From the NCBI GenBank assembly GCA_017631955.1, contig JAGBSJ010000001.1, forward strand, positions 1 through 47,184: 47,184 bases of DNA. The letters are read 5' to 3'. The translations under genes were made by a program, and so were the position numbers. The DNA is from Clostridia bacterium. Lineage in GTDB: Bacteria; Bacillota; Clostridia; Oscillospirales; Acutalibacteraceae. Every line of letters starts with the position of its first letter. Positions within the stretch are counted from its first letter, which is position 1. Below, piece by piece: positions 15,168 to 24,117 of this stretch. The notes below the pieces were generated by a model. The model made no database searches. It worked only from the letters and a program-made list of their open reading frames with translations, and was not told the origin of the DNA.

Positions 15168-16445
15168 ATGTCAACACCTTTAGCAGATCGACTTCGCCCA
15201 CAAACCATTGATGATATGGTTGGGCAACGCCATCTTTTAGGCGAAAATATGCCTTTACGCAACATTGTTGAGTCAGGGTATCTTCCAAATTTAATATTTT
15301 ATGGTCCGTCAGGCACAGGTAAAACCACACTTGCAAGGATTATTGCGAAAAACACAAACCGCAAACTCCACCATATTAACGGCACAAACGCAAGTACGGC
15401 TGACATTAAAGCAATTGTAAGTGAGCTTGATACTTTTGCAGCACCAAACGGTATTCTCTTGTATCTTGATGAAATTCAGTATTTCAATAAAAAGCAACAA
15501 CAATCACTCCTTGAGTATATTGAAAGCGGAAAAATCACCTTGATTGCATCAACTACTGAAAATCCGTATTTTTACATTTACTCTGCTGTACTTTCTCGTT
15601 GTACTGTTTTTGAATTCAAATCGGTAACACCTGAAGACGTTGTTCCTAACATTCAACGCGGATTCAACTTTCTTGAAGAAGAAACAGGTGTAAAATTAGA
15701 AATTGAAAACGGAGTTTGTGAGCATATTGCAACTGCTTGTGGCGGAGATGTAAGAAAATCCTTAAATTTCGTTGAGTTGTGTGTGCTTTCTGCAAGTATT
15801 ATTGACGGCAAGCGTGTAATAACACTTGAAAACACAGGCGCACTTACAATGAAAAATACATTCCGTTATGATAAATTCGGTGACGAGCATTACGATATTC
15901 TTTCGGCTTATCAAAAGAGTATGCGAGGTAGTGACCCTGACGCCGCACTCCATTACCTTGCAAGATTACTTGAGGCAGGAGATATGGTTTCGGCAATTCG
16001 CAGATTGCTTGTTTGTGCAAGTGAAGATGTTGGACTTGCATACCCACAGATTATTCCTATTGTAAAAGCTGCTTGCGATATTGCAATGCAGGTAGGAATG
16101 CCCGAAGCCGCAATTCCACTTGCCGATGCGGTTGTTTTAGTGGCTACAAGTCCTAAATCAAATACTGCACACGATGGTATTTTTGCTGCGCTTGACGATG
16201 TGCGAAAAGGCAATTACGGTAAAATACCAAGACAGTTACAAAATAAGCATTATGACGGTGAAGACGCAGAAGTGAAAGGTCAAAATTACTTGTACCCTCA
16301 CGACTATCCGAACCGTTGGGTAAAACAACAGTATTTACCAGATGCTATTAAAAATAAAAAATATTATGAGTTTGGCGAAAACAAAAACGAACAAACAGCA
16401 AAATTATATTGGGATAAAGTAAAAGGAGAAAAAGGAAATGGCTAA
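15168..16445 (+). CDS. rarA: Replication-associated recombination protein A (RarA/MgsA)
   Basis: 425 residues, a complete AAA+ clamp-loader-like ATPase with Walker [10 protein letters not shown] (about 46-54), Walker [10 protein letters not shown] and the sensor 1 region [10 protein letters not shown], followed by the RarA-type tetramerisation domain ([19 protein letters not shown]). It acts at stalled replication forks in the cytoplasm. Four bases separate it from the HAD gene, and it overlaps the dCMP deaminase gene by eight bases (ATGGCTAA). Co-transcription with nucleotide-pool genes fits a general replication-support role. Confidence 0.95.
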   Translation: MSTPLADRLRPQTIDDMVGQRHLLGENMPLRNIVESGYLPNLIFYGPSGTGKTTLARIIAKNTNRKLHHINGTNASTADIKAIVSELDTFAAPNGILLYLDEIQYFNKKQQQSLLEYIESGKITLIASTTENPYFYIYSAVLSRCTVFEFKSVTPEDVVPNIQRGFNFLEEETGVKLEIENGVCEHIATACGGDVRKSLNFVELCVLSASIIDGKRVITLENTGALTMKNTFRYDKFGDEHYDILSAYQKSMRGSDPDAALHYLARLLEAGDMVSAIRRLLVCASEDVGLAYPQIIPIVKAACDIAMQVGMPEAAIPLADAVVLVATSPKSNTAHDGIFAALDDVRKGNYGKIPRQLQNKHYDGEDAEVKGQNYLYPHDYPNRWVKQQYLPDAIKNKKYYEFGENKNEQTAKLYWDKVKGEKGNG

Positions 16446-16935
16446 AAGAGAAGATTACATTTCATGGGACGAATATTTTATGGGTATTGCGCTTCTTTCT
16501 GCAAGAAGAAGTAAAGACCCAAGCACACAGGTAGGTGCTTGTATTGTTGACGATAACAACAAGATTATGTCAGTTGGCTACAACGGATTCCCACACGGTT
16601 GTGATGACGACGAATTCCCTTGGGACAGAACTGGCGACGAATTCGACACAAAATACCCTTATGTTTGCCATGCAGAGCTTAATGCTATTCTTAACAATGG
16701 CGGCAGAAACTTAAAGGGTTGCAAAATTTATGTAGCGCTCTTCCCTTGCAACGAATGTGCAAAGGCAATTATTCAAAGTGGAATTAAAGAAGTTATGTTC
16801 CTTTCAGACAAATACAAAGATTCCCTTAATAATCGCGAATCTCGCAGAATGTTTGACGCCGCAGGTGTTAAATACACAAAAGTTAAGCTTAATCGTGATG
16901 AACTTAAAGTTAGTTTCAGAGAAGAGGACATCTAA
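16438..16935 (+). CDS. comEB: dCMP deaminase (ComEB-like)
   Basis: 165 residues with the zinc motifs of the cytidine/deoxycytidylate deaminase family: HAE (His78, Glu80) and PCNEC (Cys104, Cys107). The [11 protein letters not shown] and GYNGFPHGC segments are typical of dCMP deaminase. It converts dCMP to dUMP, feeding thymidylate synthesis. The ATG overlaps the rarA stop, and the stop codon overlaps the next ATG by one base, so three genes are tightly coupled. The next gene encodes a deoxynucleoside monophosphatase, giving a possible dCMP to dUMP to deoxyuridine route. Confidence 0.95.
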   Translation: MAKREDYISWDEYFMGIALLSARRSKDPSTQVGACIVDDNNKIMSVGYNGFPHGCDDDEFPWDRTGDEFDTKYPYVCHAELNAILNNGGRNLKGCKIYVALFPCNECAKAIIQSGIKEVMFLSDKYKDSLNNRESRRMFDAAGVKYTKVKLNRDELKVSFREEDI

Positions 16936-17522
16936 TGGGCAAAAATGATTTTTTTGCATTTGCAAGTAGAATTAAATACATAAATCGTTGGGCACTTATG
17001 CGAAATACTCGTTATGAAACATTAAGTGAGCATTCTGCTGAAGTTGCTCAGCTTTGCTACGCTCTTGCAAGTATAGGCAATCAGCGTTTAGGCAAAAATT
17101 ACAATTGTGAAAGAGCATCACTTTTAGGGCTTTATCACGACGTGCCTGAAATTATCACAGGCGACTTGCCTACACCTGTAAAATATTACAGCACAGAAAC
17201 AAAAGAAGCATATAAATCAGTTGAAAAGAATGCATCAAAACAGCTTCTTTCAATGTTACCCGAAGATTTATTGCCATCTTACGAGCCACTTTTCAAAAAG
17301 AAAAATGAAGATAAAGAATTGTGGAAAATCGTTAAGGCAGCCGACAAAATAAGCGGTTACTTAAAATGTGTTGATGAGCGTAAAGCCGGTAACAGCGAAT
17401 TTATTGAAGCAGAAAAAACACTTCTTAAATCTATTGAAAAAATTGATTTAGAAGAAGTAAAAATCTTCACAGAAGAATTTTTGCCATCATATGAAAAAAC
17501 TTTAGACCAAATGAAAAAGTAA
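16935..17522 (+). CDS. yfbR: HD-domain 5'-deoxynucleotidase, YfbR-like
   Basis: 195 residues that match the Escherichia coli YfbR pattern along their length: INRWALMRN (16-24), the HD-domain ligands His33 (SEHSAEV), His68-Asp69 (LYHDVPE) and a later Asp in AADKIS, and GDLPTPVKYY (76-85). YfbR is a metal-dependent phosphatase acting on 2'-deoxynucleoside 5'-monophosphates in the cytoplasm. The start ATG shares one base with the dCMP deaminase stop (TAATG). Pairing with the deaminase suggests control of the dCMP/dUMP pool. Confidence 0.92.
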   Translation: MGKNDFFAFASRIKYINRWALMRNTRYETLSEHSAEVAQLCYALASIGNQRLGKNYNCERASLLGLYHDVPEIITGDLPTPVKYYSTETKEAYKSVEKNASKQLLSMLPEDLLPSYEPLFKKKNEDKELWKIVKAADKISGYLKCVDERKAGNSEFIEAEKTLLKSIEKIDLEEVKIFTEEFLPSYEKTLDQMKK

Positions 17523-17534
17523 AGGAGCAAGAAA

Positions 17535-19892
17535 ATGCTTATACTTAAAGATTTCATTGAACTTTTTAAGAAAAACTCAATACTTACAAGCACAGAATGT
17601 GATGAAAACTCCCCTGTTGGTTTTGTTTCATACAATTCACAGGACTTAAAAGCAGATACTCTGTTTTTCTGTAAAGGGGCACATTTCAAAGAACAGTTTT
17701 TGCTTGATGCATTAGAAAATGGTGCTACTGCTTATGTTTCAGAAAAGAAATATAACACAGACGCTCCTTGTATTCTTGTGTCAGATATTAGAAAGTCAAT
17801 GTATCTTTCTGCAAACTTTTTCTATAACAACGCTTGGGACAAGTTAAACCTTGTTGGTATTACAGGTACAAAAGGCAAATCCACAACAGCGTACTTTATA
17901 AAATACATTGAAGACGAATATCTTGCATCTCTCGGCAAAGGTCCAAGTGCAATTGTATCTTCAATTGACACTTATGACGGCATTATCAATATTGAAAGCC
18001 ACTTAACTACTCCTGAGCCATTCGACCTTCACAAGCATTTTGACAATGCTATTAAAAGTGATATTAAGCACTTTACAATGGAGGTTTCTTCACAAGCCCT
18101 TAAATACGGCAGAACTGACGGTGTAACTTTCACAATCGGTTGTTATCTTAACATCGGCATTGACCACATAAGTGCTATTGAGCACCCTGATTTTGAAGAC
18201 TATTTCCAATCAAAAATGAAAATCTTTACACAATGCAAAACTGCAGTTGTAAATCTTGATACCGACCGTAGCGAAGATGTATTAAATGCCTCAAAAAATG
18301 CACCTGAAGTTATTACTTTCAGTACTAAAAATGCGAATGCAGATGTTTACGGTTACAACATTCGTAAAGACGGCTCCGACACAGTTTTCACAGTTAAAAC
18401 AAAAGATTTTGACCGCGACTTTACACTTACAATTCCCGGTCTTTTCAATGTTGAAAATGCACTTTGTGCTATTGCTGTGTGCACAAAACTGGGCATTCCT
18501 GAACAATATATTTACACAGGACTTCTAAAGGCGCGTTCAAGTGGTCGAATGGAAGTTTATGAAAACGCCGACAAGCGTATTACTGCAATTGTTGACTATG
18601 CTCACAACAGAATGAGCTTTGAAAATCTTTTCAAATCTGTACGCCAAGAATACCCTGGCAGAAAAGTTGCTATTGTATTCGGTTGTCCGGGCAACAAGGC
18701 ACTTATTCGTCGTAAGGATTTAGGCGAAATGGCAGGTATGTATGCCGATATGACATATATTACTGAAGAAGACCCGGGCGAAGAGCCACTTGAAAAGATT
18801 TCAAAAGAGGTTGCATCATTTGTTGAATCGCAAAACGGGAAATACAAGATTATTGATGACCGTGGAGTTGCAATTTCTACTGCAATCAATGAAATGGGCG
18901 CAGATAGCGTTATTCTTATAACCGGTAAGGGCAACGAAACAAGACAAAAGCGCGGAGTTGAATATATTCCTTGCCCTACTGACGTTGAATACACAATAAA
19001 AGCACTCAAAGAATACGATAAAAAAAACGGACTTGATAGTGATGAGAAGATAAAAAGTGTGCAAGACATACTCCCCCAACTTCACAAGCTTCACAACAAA
19101 AAAGTTGTAATCAAGCTTGGTGGCAGTTGTCTTGACGACGAAACACTTATGAAAAATCTTCTTGAAGATATTGCACTTCTTACAATGGTTGGTGCTAAAA
19201 TCGTTGTTGTGCACGGTGGTGGCAAAGAAATCAGTAAAACTCTCGACAAAATGAATCTTAAATCAGAATTCTACGAGGGTTATCGTGTTACAGGCGACGA
19301 AGAAATGGGCGTTGTAGAAATGGTGCTTTCTGGTAGCGTTAACAAAAAAATCGTTGAGCGTTTCTCACAAAGCAATATTTCTGCAGTTGGTATAAGCGGA
19401 ACTGATGGCAACATTTTAACTGCACTCCCAAAATATATTAACGGTAAATCTTTAGGTAGAGTTGGCGACATAAGTAAAGTTGATACAACACTTATTGATA
19501 CACTTCTTGAAAAAGATTACACAGTAGTTATCTCCCCTGTTGGCAGATGCTCGGCTCTCGGCACAGTAAACATTAATGCAGATGACGCTGCAGGGCAAAT
19601 TGCATTAGCACTTTCTGCAGATTACCTTGTTTATATTACAGATGTTAACGGAATTTTCCTTGACAGTCAGAACGAAAAAACTGCTTTAGAGCATATCACA
19701 ATCGAAAAAGCAAAAATGCTTTTAGATAGTGGTCTTGCAAAAGGTGGAATGATACCAAAAATCAACAATATTATAAATCTTATTGAAAACGGAGTAAAAG
19801 AAGTTGCAATTCTTAACGGCAGAGTCCGTTACAATATCATTTCAGAATTTATTGGCGCAAAAACTATTGGAACGGTGGTGACTCGTGACTAA
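17535..19892 (+). CDS. MurE-type Mur ligase fused to acetylglutamate kinase (ArgB)
   Basis: One uninterrupted 785-codon frame. Residues 1-495 are a full MurE-type ligase: N-terminal domain, P-loop GITGTKGKST (108-117), HLTTPEPF (156-163), EVSSQALKYGR (183-193), carbamylated-Lys position K227 (YFQSKMKIF) and a ligase domain with VFGCPGNK. Residues about 522-785 are an acetylglutamate kinase: KLGGS (527-531), VVHGGGKEI (558-566), GYRVTGDEEMGVVEMVL, TDVNGIFLD (702-710) and KGGMIPK (736-742). A linker of about 25 residues joins them, with no internal ribosome binding site or start. MurE adds the third stem-peptide residue; NAGK phosphorylates the gamma-carboxyl of N-acetylglutamate for ornithine/arginine synthesis. 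The MurE substrate motif is EDPGEEP, not DNPR. Whether both halves are active is unknown. Confidence 0.93.
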   Translation: MLILKDFIELFKKNSILTSTECDENSPVGFVSYNSQDLKADTLFFCKGAHFKEQFLLDALENGATAYVSEKKYNTDAPCILVSDIRKSMYLSANFFYNNAWDKLNLVGITGTKGKSTTAYFIKYIEDEYLASLGKGPSAIVSSIDTYDGIINIESHLTTPEPFDLHKHFDNAIKSDIKHFTMEVSSQALKYGRTDGVTFTIGCYLNIGIDHISAIEHPDFEDYFQSKMKIFTQCKTAVVNLDTDRSEDVLNASKNAPEVITFSTKNANADVYGYNIRKDGSDTVFTVKTKDFDRDFTLTIPGLFNVENALCAIAVCTKLGIPEQYIYTGLLKARSSGRMEVYENADKRITAIVDYAHNRMSFENLFKSVRQEYPGRKVAIVFGCPGNKALIRRKDLGEMAGMYADMTYITEEDPGEEPLEKISKEVASFVESQNGKYKIIDDRGVAISTAINEMGADSVILITGKGNETRQKRGVEYIPCPTDVEYTIKALKEYDKKNGLDSDEKIKSVQDILPQLHKLHNKKVVIKLGGSCLDDETLMKNLLEDIALLTMVGAKIVVVHGGGKEISKTLDKMNLKSEFYEGYRVTGDEEMGVVEMVLSGSVNKKIVERFSQSNISAVGISGTDGNILTALPKYINGKSLGRVGDISKVDTTLIDTLLEKDYTVVISPVGRCSALGTVNINADDAAGQIALALSADYLVYITDVNGIFLDSQNEKTALEHITIEKAKMLLDSGLAKGGMIPKINNIINLIENGVKEVAILNGRVRYNIISEFIGAKTIGTVVTRD

Positions 19893-20077
19893 TGGACGCT
19901 AAAAAACTTATTAAAACTGCAATTAAAGTTGCCCCATTTGTTACGGCAACAGTAGGAATTTTCTCGCTTGCTCTTTCAAAATATGAAGAAAAACAAGAAA
20001 ACTTCTCCCGCGAATTCCCTGAAATTGAAAACGAGTTAAAGCAAAAGATTAATGAGGTGCGAAACAATGGCAACTAA
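19892..20077 (+). CDS. 61-residue single-helix membrane peptide
   Basis: A short frame whose ATG shares one base with the fusion-gene stop (TAATG) and whose 3' end overlaps the symporter gene by 11 bases. GGTGG lies upstream. It has a basic N-terminus (MDAKKLIK), one hydrophobic helix at about 13-29, and a charged C-terminal tail rich in Glu and Lys with coiled-coil character. Tight overlap on both sides supports a real, translated gene. I recognise no family. It could be an accessory subunit of the adjacent symporter or simply a coupling peptide. Confidence 0.6.
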   Translation: MDAKKLIKTAIKVAPFVTATVGIFSLALSKYEEKQENFSREFPEIENELKQKINEVRNNGN

Positions 20078-21464
20078 AAAGAAATCTATTTTACCTACCG
20101 CCTTGGGCTATGGCGTAGGCGCAATCGGTCTTGATTTAAGTTACGGTATGTTTTATTCATACCTTTCATACTATCTTTCAAGCGTATTAGGTCTTCAAGA
20201 GGGCTTTTTGCTTCTAATTACTCCCCTTGCACGTATCTGGGACGGTATTAATGACCCTATGATGGGCACAATTGTTGACAACACAAGAACAAAACACGGT
20301 AAATACAGACCTTGGATTTTAATTGGTGCGATTTGTAATGCCGTTGTGCTTTTCCTTTTGTTCACATCATTCGGTATGAGTGGACTTCCTCTTTATATCT
20401 ACATAGGCGTTATGTATATTCTTTGGGGTATGACAAACACAATGGCTGATATTCCTTATTGGTCAATGATTCCTTCATTCACAAGTGAAGAAAAAGAAAG
20501 AAATCTTGTAGCAACAGTTGCCCGCTCATTCTCAGGTATTGGTCAGGGAATTATCTCAATTCTCACACCAAAACTTTGCCCTCTTCTTTCAAGCGGTATT
20601 ACAGACGCTAAAGGTTATAGCGCAAGTGGTTTCTCACGCTGGGCAGGAATTTGTGGCGTGGCACTTGTTTTCTTCGCACTTGTTTGTGTGCTTATTACAA
20701 AAGAAACTAATGTTGTTTACGGCGAGAAAAAGAAATTCTCACTTAAACAGATTTTTAATGTTATCAAGAGCAACGACCAGCTTGTTGTGTTCATTGTTTT
20801 CGCAATGCTTTCAAATGCGGGTTGGTATTTAACAAGCTCAACTGCCGTTTACTATTTTACTGATGCTCTTGGCGACCCTGGCTTACAATCAACTTTCCAA
20901 CTAATCGGTACTGTTGGCTCAGTGCTTGGTCTTTTGGTTGTTCCTGTGCTTACAAAATGGTTCTCAAAAAGACAAACATACACAATTTCACTTTGCACAG
21001 CAATCGCAGGTTATGCACTTATGCTTGTAACTGGTCCAATTCTTAAACTTAATGTTATTATTATGGACATTTGCTATATTCTTGCATCTGTTGGTGTTTC
21101 TTCAATGTTCGTTTCACAGACTATCTTCCTTGCGGACATTGTTGACTACGGCGAATACAAAAATGGCGAAAGAAGTGAAAGCATTACCTTCTCAATGAAG
21201 GGCTTCTTACAAAAAATGGCTTACACAATGCAGACAATCGTGCTTTTCGGCGGTCTTGGACTTATGAACTACAACGAACAGATTACTGCAAATGTTGGTC
21301 TTAACGATACAACAAAAACAGGTATCGGTATTATCTGCTTCGGTGTGCCAATGCTCTTCTTCCTTGCTTCTCTTATTGTATTCCGCAAGAAGTTCAAGGT
21401 TTATGGCGAACTTGCAGACAAAGTACACGATTACATTATTGAAAAAAGAGCGTCAGGAGAATAA
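20067..21464 (+). CDS. GPH-family sugar:cation symporter (MFS superfamily)
   Basis: 465 residues and about 12 membrane helices. The glycoside-pentoside-hexuronide signature occurs after helix 2 (ARIWDGINDPMMGTIVDNT, then GKYRPWILIG) and again as DIVDYGEYKNGERSE in the second half. Members import melibiose, xylosides, glucuronides and similar sugars with sodium or protons. I start it at the ATG at 20067, six or seven bases after GAGGTG. An ATG 15 bases earlier lies on the ribosome binding site itself. The sugar is not predictable, but the nearby aldose epimerase and the three plant-polysaccharide hydrolases elsewhere in the window fit sugar scavenging. Confidence 0.9.
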   Translation: MATKKKSILPTALGYGVGAIGLDLSYGMFYSYLSYYLSSVLGLQEGFLLLITPLARIWDGINDPMMGTIVDNTRTKHGKYRPWILIGAICNAVVLFLLFTSFGMSGLPLYIYIGVMYILWGMTNTMADIPYWSMIPSFTSEEKERNLVATVARSFSGIGQGIISILTPKLCPLLSSGITDAKGYSASGFSRWAGICGVALVFFALVCVLITKETNVVYGEKKKFSLKQIFNVIKSNDQLVVFIVFAMLSNAGWYLTSSTAVYYFTDALGDPGLQSTFQLIGTVGSVLGLLVVPVLTKWFSKRQTYTISLCTAIAGYALMLVTGPILKLNVIIMDICYILASVGVSSMFVSQTIFLADIVDYGEYKNGERSESITFSMKGFLQKMAYTMQTIVLFGGLGLMNYNEQITANVGLNDTTKTGIGIICFGVPMLFFLASLIVFRKKFKVYGELADKVHDYIIEKRASGE

Positions 21465-21466
21465 TT

Positions 21467-22855
21467 ATGGCAGACTTAAATTTTTATCAGATAACTGACT
21501 TACACCACTACGCCCTTGAACTTGGCACAGAAGGCAAGGCATTTGAGAGCATTTGTCTTTCTGACCAAAAATGTCTTAAAGAAACAGGCGCTATGATTGA
21601 TGCTTGGGTAGATATGATGATTGCCGACACCGAAACAAATATCATTCTCATTACAGGGGATGTTACCTGTAACGGCGCTATGGAAAGTCATAAAGATTTG
21701 CTTCCAAAACTGTATCGTCTTAAAGATGCAGGCAAAAAAGTTTATCTTACAACAGGCACTCACGATTACTTTATGGAAAACGGCAACGGCACAGGTAAAG
21801 CAGAAAAATGTGTTGGCGATGAAATTCTTACTGCAACACGCACCGACCGTGACGACCTTTTAGAAATCTATAAAGATTTTGGTATAAGCGAAGCAATTTC
21901 ATTACATAAACCAAGCCATTCTTACTGCGTACAGTTACAAGAGGGTTATCGTCTTCTCTGCTTAAATGATGACGGCGACGAATTCTTCTGTGGTTACTAT
22001 GACGATTGTTTAGAGTGGATTAAAGAGCAAATCGACGACGCTCACGCCAATGGCGATTACATATTTGCGGTTACTCATCACCCTGTATTGCCACCAAGCC
22101 CTATATACCCGCTTTTTAGCAAACGCGATATGCTTGGGGACTACGAAAAAACATCAGAATTTCTTGCAGATAATGGTGTAAAATTCATTTTTACCGGCCA
22201 TACTCATATGATGAATATTGCAAAAATGACAACTGCAAAGGGTAACGATTTTTATGACATCAACACTGCCTCTGCAGTTGGTTACCCTGCTGTTATGCGA
22301 AAAGTCAAAATGACCGACACAGAAGTTTTTGTTGATAGCGTTAAACTTGAAAAATTCCAGTGGGATTTACAAGGCAAAACCGTTGACGAATACACAAAAG
22401 AGAATTTCTTGCAATTCTTAAATGCTATATTTGACTCAATGGCTTATGACATCCCAATGCTTGCAAAACTTTCAACATCTTTCAGTATGACACCTGAAAA
22501 GATTTACAAAGCAAAACCAGTACTTGTACCTTTCGGTAAATTCTTACAGAAAGCAACATTTGGCACATTCGGTAAACTTTTCGGTATAAGCAAATATGTT
22601 GACGAGTCAATTAAAAACAGAATTGTTAAAGATTTTGTCTTAGAGGCAATTACAAATATGTACTATGGCAACGAGCCATATACACCTGACACACCAGAAT
22701 ACAAAGCAATGTCTGCTCTTTTCAATAAACGAGTTAAGAAAATACTTAAACTCAAAAAAGGCACTGAAAACATTTCAGAAATTCTTGATATTCTTCTTGA
22801 TGGTGTACTTTATAACGCCGAGCCAGACGACTGGAAAGGCGTATTTGCTAAATAG
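21467..22855 (+). CDS. Calcineurin-like metallophosphoesterase
   Basis: 462 residues. The metal-binding motifs are D-L-H-H (11-14), GDVTCNG (about 64-70), GTHD in place of the usual GNHD, VTHHPVLPP and GHTHMM. The second half (about 300-462) is an alpha-helical extension without a recognised domain. No signal peptide is seen, so it is probably cytoplasmic. The substrate is unknown; such enzymes act on nucleotides, phosphodiesters or phospholipid head groups. AGGAGA precedes the ATG, two bases after the symporter stop. It is the last gene of the operon and is followed by a strong terminator. Confidence 0.85.
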   Translation: MADLNFYQITDLHHYALELGTEGKAFESICLSDQKCLKETGAMIDAWVDMMIADTETNIILITGDVTCNGAMESHKDLLPKLYRLKDAGKKVYLTTGTHDYFMENGNGTGKAEKCVGDEILTATRTDRDDLLEIYKDFGISEAISLHKPSHSYCVQLQEGYRLLCLNDDGDEFFCGYYDDCLEWIKEQIDDAHANGDYIFAVTHHPVLPPSPIYPLFSKRDMLGDYEKTSEFLADNGVKFIFTGHTHMMNIAKMTTAKGNDFYDINTASAVGYPAVMRKVKMTDTEVFVDSVKLEKFQWDLQGKTVDEYTKENFLQFLNAIFDSMAYDIPMLAKLSTSFSMTPEKIYKAKPVLVPFGKFLQKATFGTFGKLFGISKYVDESIKNRIVKDFVLEAITNMYYGNEPYTPDTPEYKAMSALFNKRVKKILKLKKGTENISEILDILLDGVLYNAEPDDWKGVFAK

Positions 22856-22860
22856 AATTA

Positions 22861-22886
22861 AGGACAGCGTTTGCTGTCCTTTTTTG
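22861..22886 (+). terminator. Terminator of the 13678-22855 operon
   Basis: Stem AGGACAGC / GCTGTCCT (22861-22868, 22873-22880), loop GTTT, followed by a run of six T. Confidence 0.93.
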
Positions 22887-22889
22887 CTG

Positions 22890-22918
22890 TCATACCTTTG
22901 TCCTTTTGCTCATACAAT
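22890..22918 (+). promoter_or_regulatory. Sigma-E-like sporulation promoter of yabP
   Basis: -10 CATACAAT (22911-22918) matches the mother-cell sigma-E -10 consensus CATACAhT exactly. The element TCATACC (22890-22896) lies 14 bases upstream and agrees with the first five positions of the sigma-E -35. Bacillus yabP and yabQ are sigma-E controlled. The leader would be under 20 bases and carry AAAGGAGG. Confidence 0.75.
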
Positions 22919-22942
22919 TTAAGTAAAAGGAGGTCTATACCT

Positions 22943-23224
22943 ATGACAGATGAAAAAAGCATTCACAAGCTCCCCCACAACATTATTATGGAGGACCGTA
23001 AAAAACTTTCCGTTTCGGGCGTTACCGATATTGACTCTTTTGATGAGCAGACTATAATTGCCATTACTGATTCAGGTGAACTTACAATCCGCGGTTGGAA
23101 TCTTCACATAACACGCCTTAATCTTGAGCAAAGCGAATTAATGGTTGACGGCGAAATTTCTTCTCTTACATACACAGATATTCGTCCTAAAGCACAGGGT
23201 TTTTTCGCTAAGGTATTAAGATGA
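22943..23224 (+). CDS. yabP: Sporulation protein YabP
   Basis: 93 residues from the ATG at 22943, eight bases after AAAAGGAGG. Longer in-frame starts begin inside the upstream terminator. The sequence KLPHNIIMEDRKKLSVSGVTDIDSFDE is YabP-typical, followed by a beta-rich domain ending in KVLR. YabP is a mother-cell protein needed for spore coat/cortex assembly in Bacillus; its molecular role is unknown. It overlaps yabQ by four bases (ATGA). The order yabP-yabQ-divIC-yabR is the same as in Bacillus subtilis, but yabO does not precede it here and spoIIE does not follow. Confidence 0.93.
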   Translation: MTDEKSIHKLPHNIIMEDRKKLSVSGVTDIDSFDEQTIIAITDSGELTIRGWNLHITRLNLEQSELMVDGEISSLTYTDIRPKAQGFFAKVLR

Positions 23225-23775
23225 CAGATTACCTTTACGGATTAAGTCTTGCTTCGCAAACTCGCGGATTTCTGCTTTCTCTCGGTTTTGGCTTTATTAT
23301 GGGGATTTTTTACGATTTGTTCCGCATAATCCGAATAAGCATAAGTAACGGAAAAATTGCAACAATCATTTCAGATATTCTTTATTGCATATTCTTATGT
23401 TTCTCTTTGTTTTTATTCTGTCTTACCATAAACGAGGGGGAAATCCGTCTATATTTGCTTCTCGGTGCAGGTGCGGGATTTTGCGTGTATTATTTTTCTC
23501 TCGGTGTAATTATTTTCTCATTCAGTGAAAGAATAATCAGTACAATCAAAAAGATATTTATAAAAATCTTTAAGACACTTTCTTTTCCATTTGTATTTAT
23601 GTTTGGCAAATTAAGGAAATTGTTTAACAAAATATTCGCAAAACAGAGAAAAAACACGAAAAACATCAAAAATAAATCAAAATTCCTCTTGAAAGTAAAT
23701 AAGCGGTTGTTGTATAATTTATTTGTAAAAAAGCAACATACGGTAAATCGCGAAAATGAAGAAAGTGAGGAGTAA
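23221..23775 (+). CDS. yabQ: Spore cortex biosynthesis protein YabQ
   Basis: 184 residues with about four hydrophobic helices in the first 120 residues, including GFIMGIFYDLFRIIR (about 24-38), the conserved YabQ segment, followed by a long basic tail rich in Lys and Asn. Family members localise to the outer forespore membrane and are required for cortex formation. The ATG overlaps the yabP stop. A divIC ribosome binding site (GAGGAG) lies in its last codons. Confidence 0.92.
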   Translation: MTDYLYGLSLASQTRGFLLSLGFGFIMGIFYDLFRIIRISISNGKIATIISDILYCIFLCFSLFLFCLTINEGEIRLYLLLGAGAGFCVYYFSLGVIIFSFSERIISTIKKIFIKIFKTLSFPFVFMFGKLRKLFNKIFAKQRKNTKNIKNKSKFLLKVNKRLLYNLFVKKQHTVNRENEESEE

Positions 23776-23779
23776 TATT

Positions 23780-24094
23780 ATGGCACAGAAAAAATCTGCT
23801 AATGCTAAAAAGCGTAAACAGAAACGAAGTTTCATTCTTACTCTCGCTCTTTTCTTACTTGTGGGCTATTTTATTATTACTATAATTGGTCTTCAAATTG
23901 AAATTCGCGAACGTGAAGAAGTCAAAGAGCAACTTAACATTGAGTATCAGCAAATTATTGCCGACAATGAGTATCTTCAGTCTATTGTTGATAATGAAGA
24001 TAAGGGCGACTATATGGAACAAATCGCCCGTGAAAAACTCGGCTTTGTAATGCCTAATGAAAAAGTGTTCTATGATATTACACCGGGGGCTTAA
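23780..24094 (+). CDS. divIC: Septum formation initiator DivIC
   Basis: 104 residues from the ATG at 23780, seven bases after GAGGAG. A longer in-frame ATG at 23756 overlaps the end of yabQ. The topology is short basic cytoplasmic N-terminus, one membrane helix (about 20-42), then an extracytoplasmic coiled coil (EIREREEVKEQLNIEYQQI) ending with the DivIC motif REKLGFVMPNEKVF. DivIC joins FtsL and DivIB in the division complex. The position after yabQ is as in Bacillus, so division expression may be partly linked to the sporulation promoter upstream; a separate vegetative promoter is expected but not identified. Confidence 0.93.
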   Translation: MAQKKSANAKKRKQKRSFILTLALFLLVGYFIITIIGLQIEIREREEVKEQLNIEYQQIIADNEYLQSIVDNEDKGDYMEQIAREKLGFVMPNEKVFYDITPGA

Positions 24095-24117
24095 GATTTA
24101 GGAGGATTTGCAGTTTT

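Noticed and set aside
19030-19110. MurE-ArgB as two genes or a frameshift artefact
   Set aside because: The frame is open throughout, and no stop, ribosome binding site or start codon is visible near the junction.
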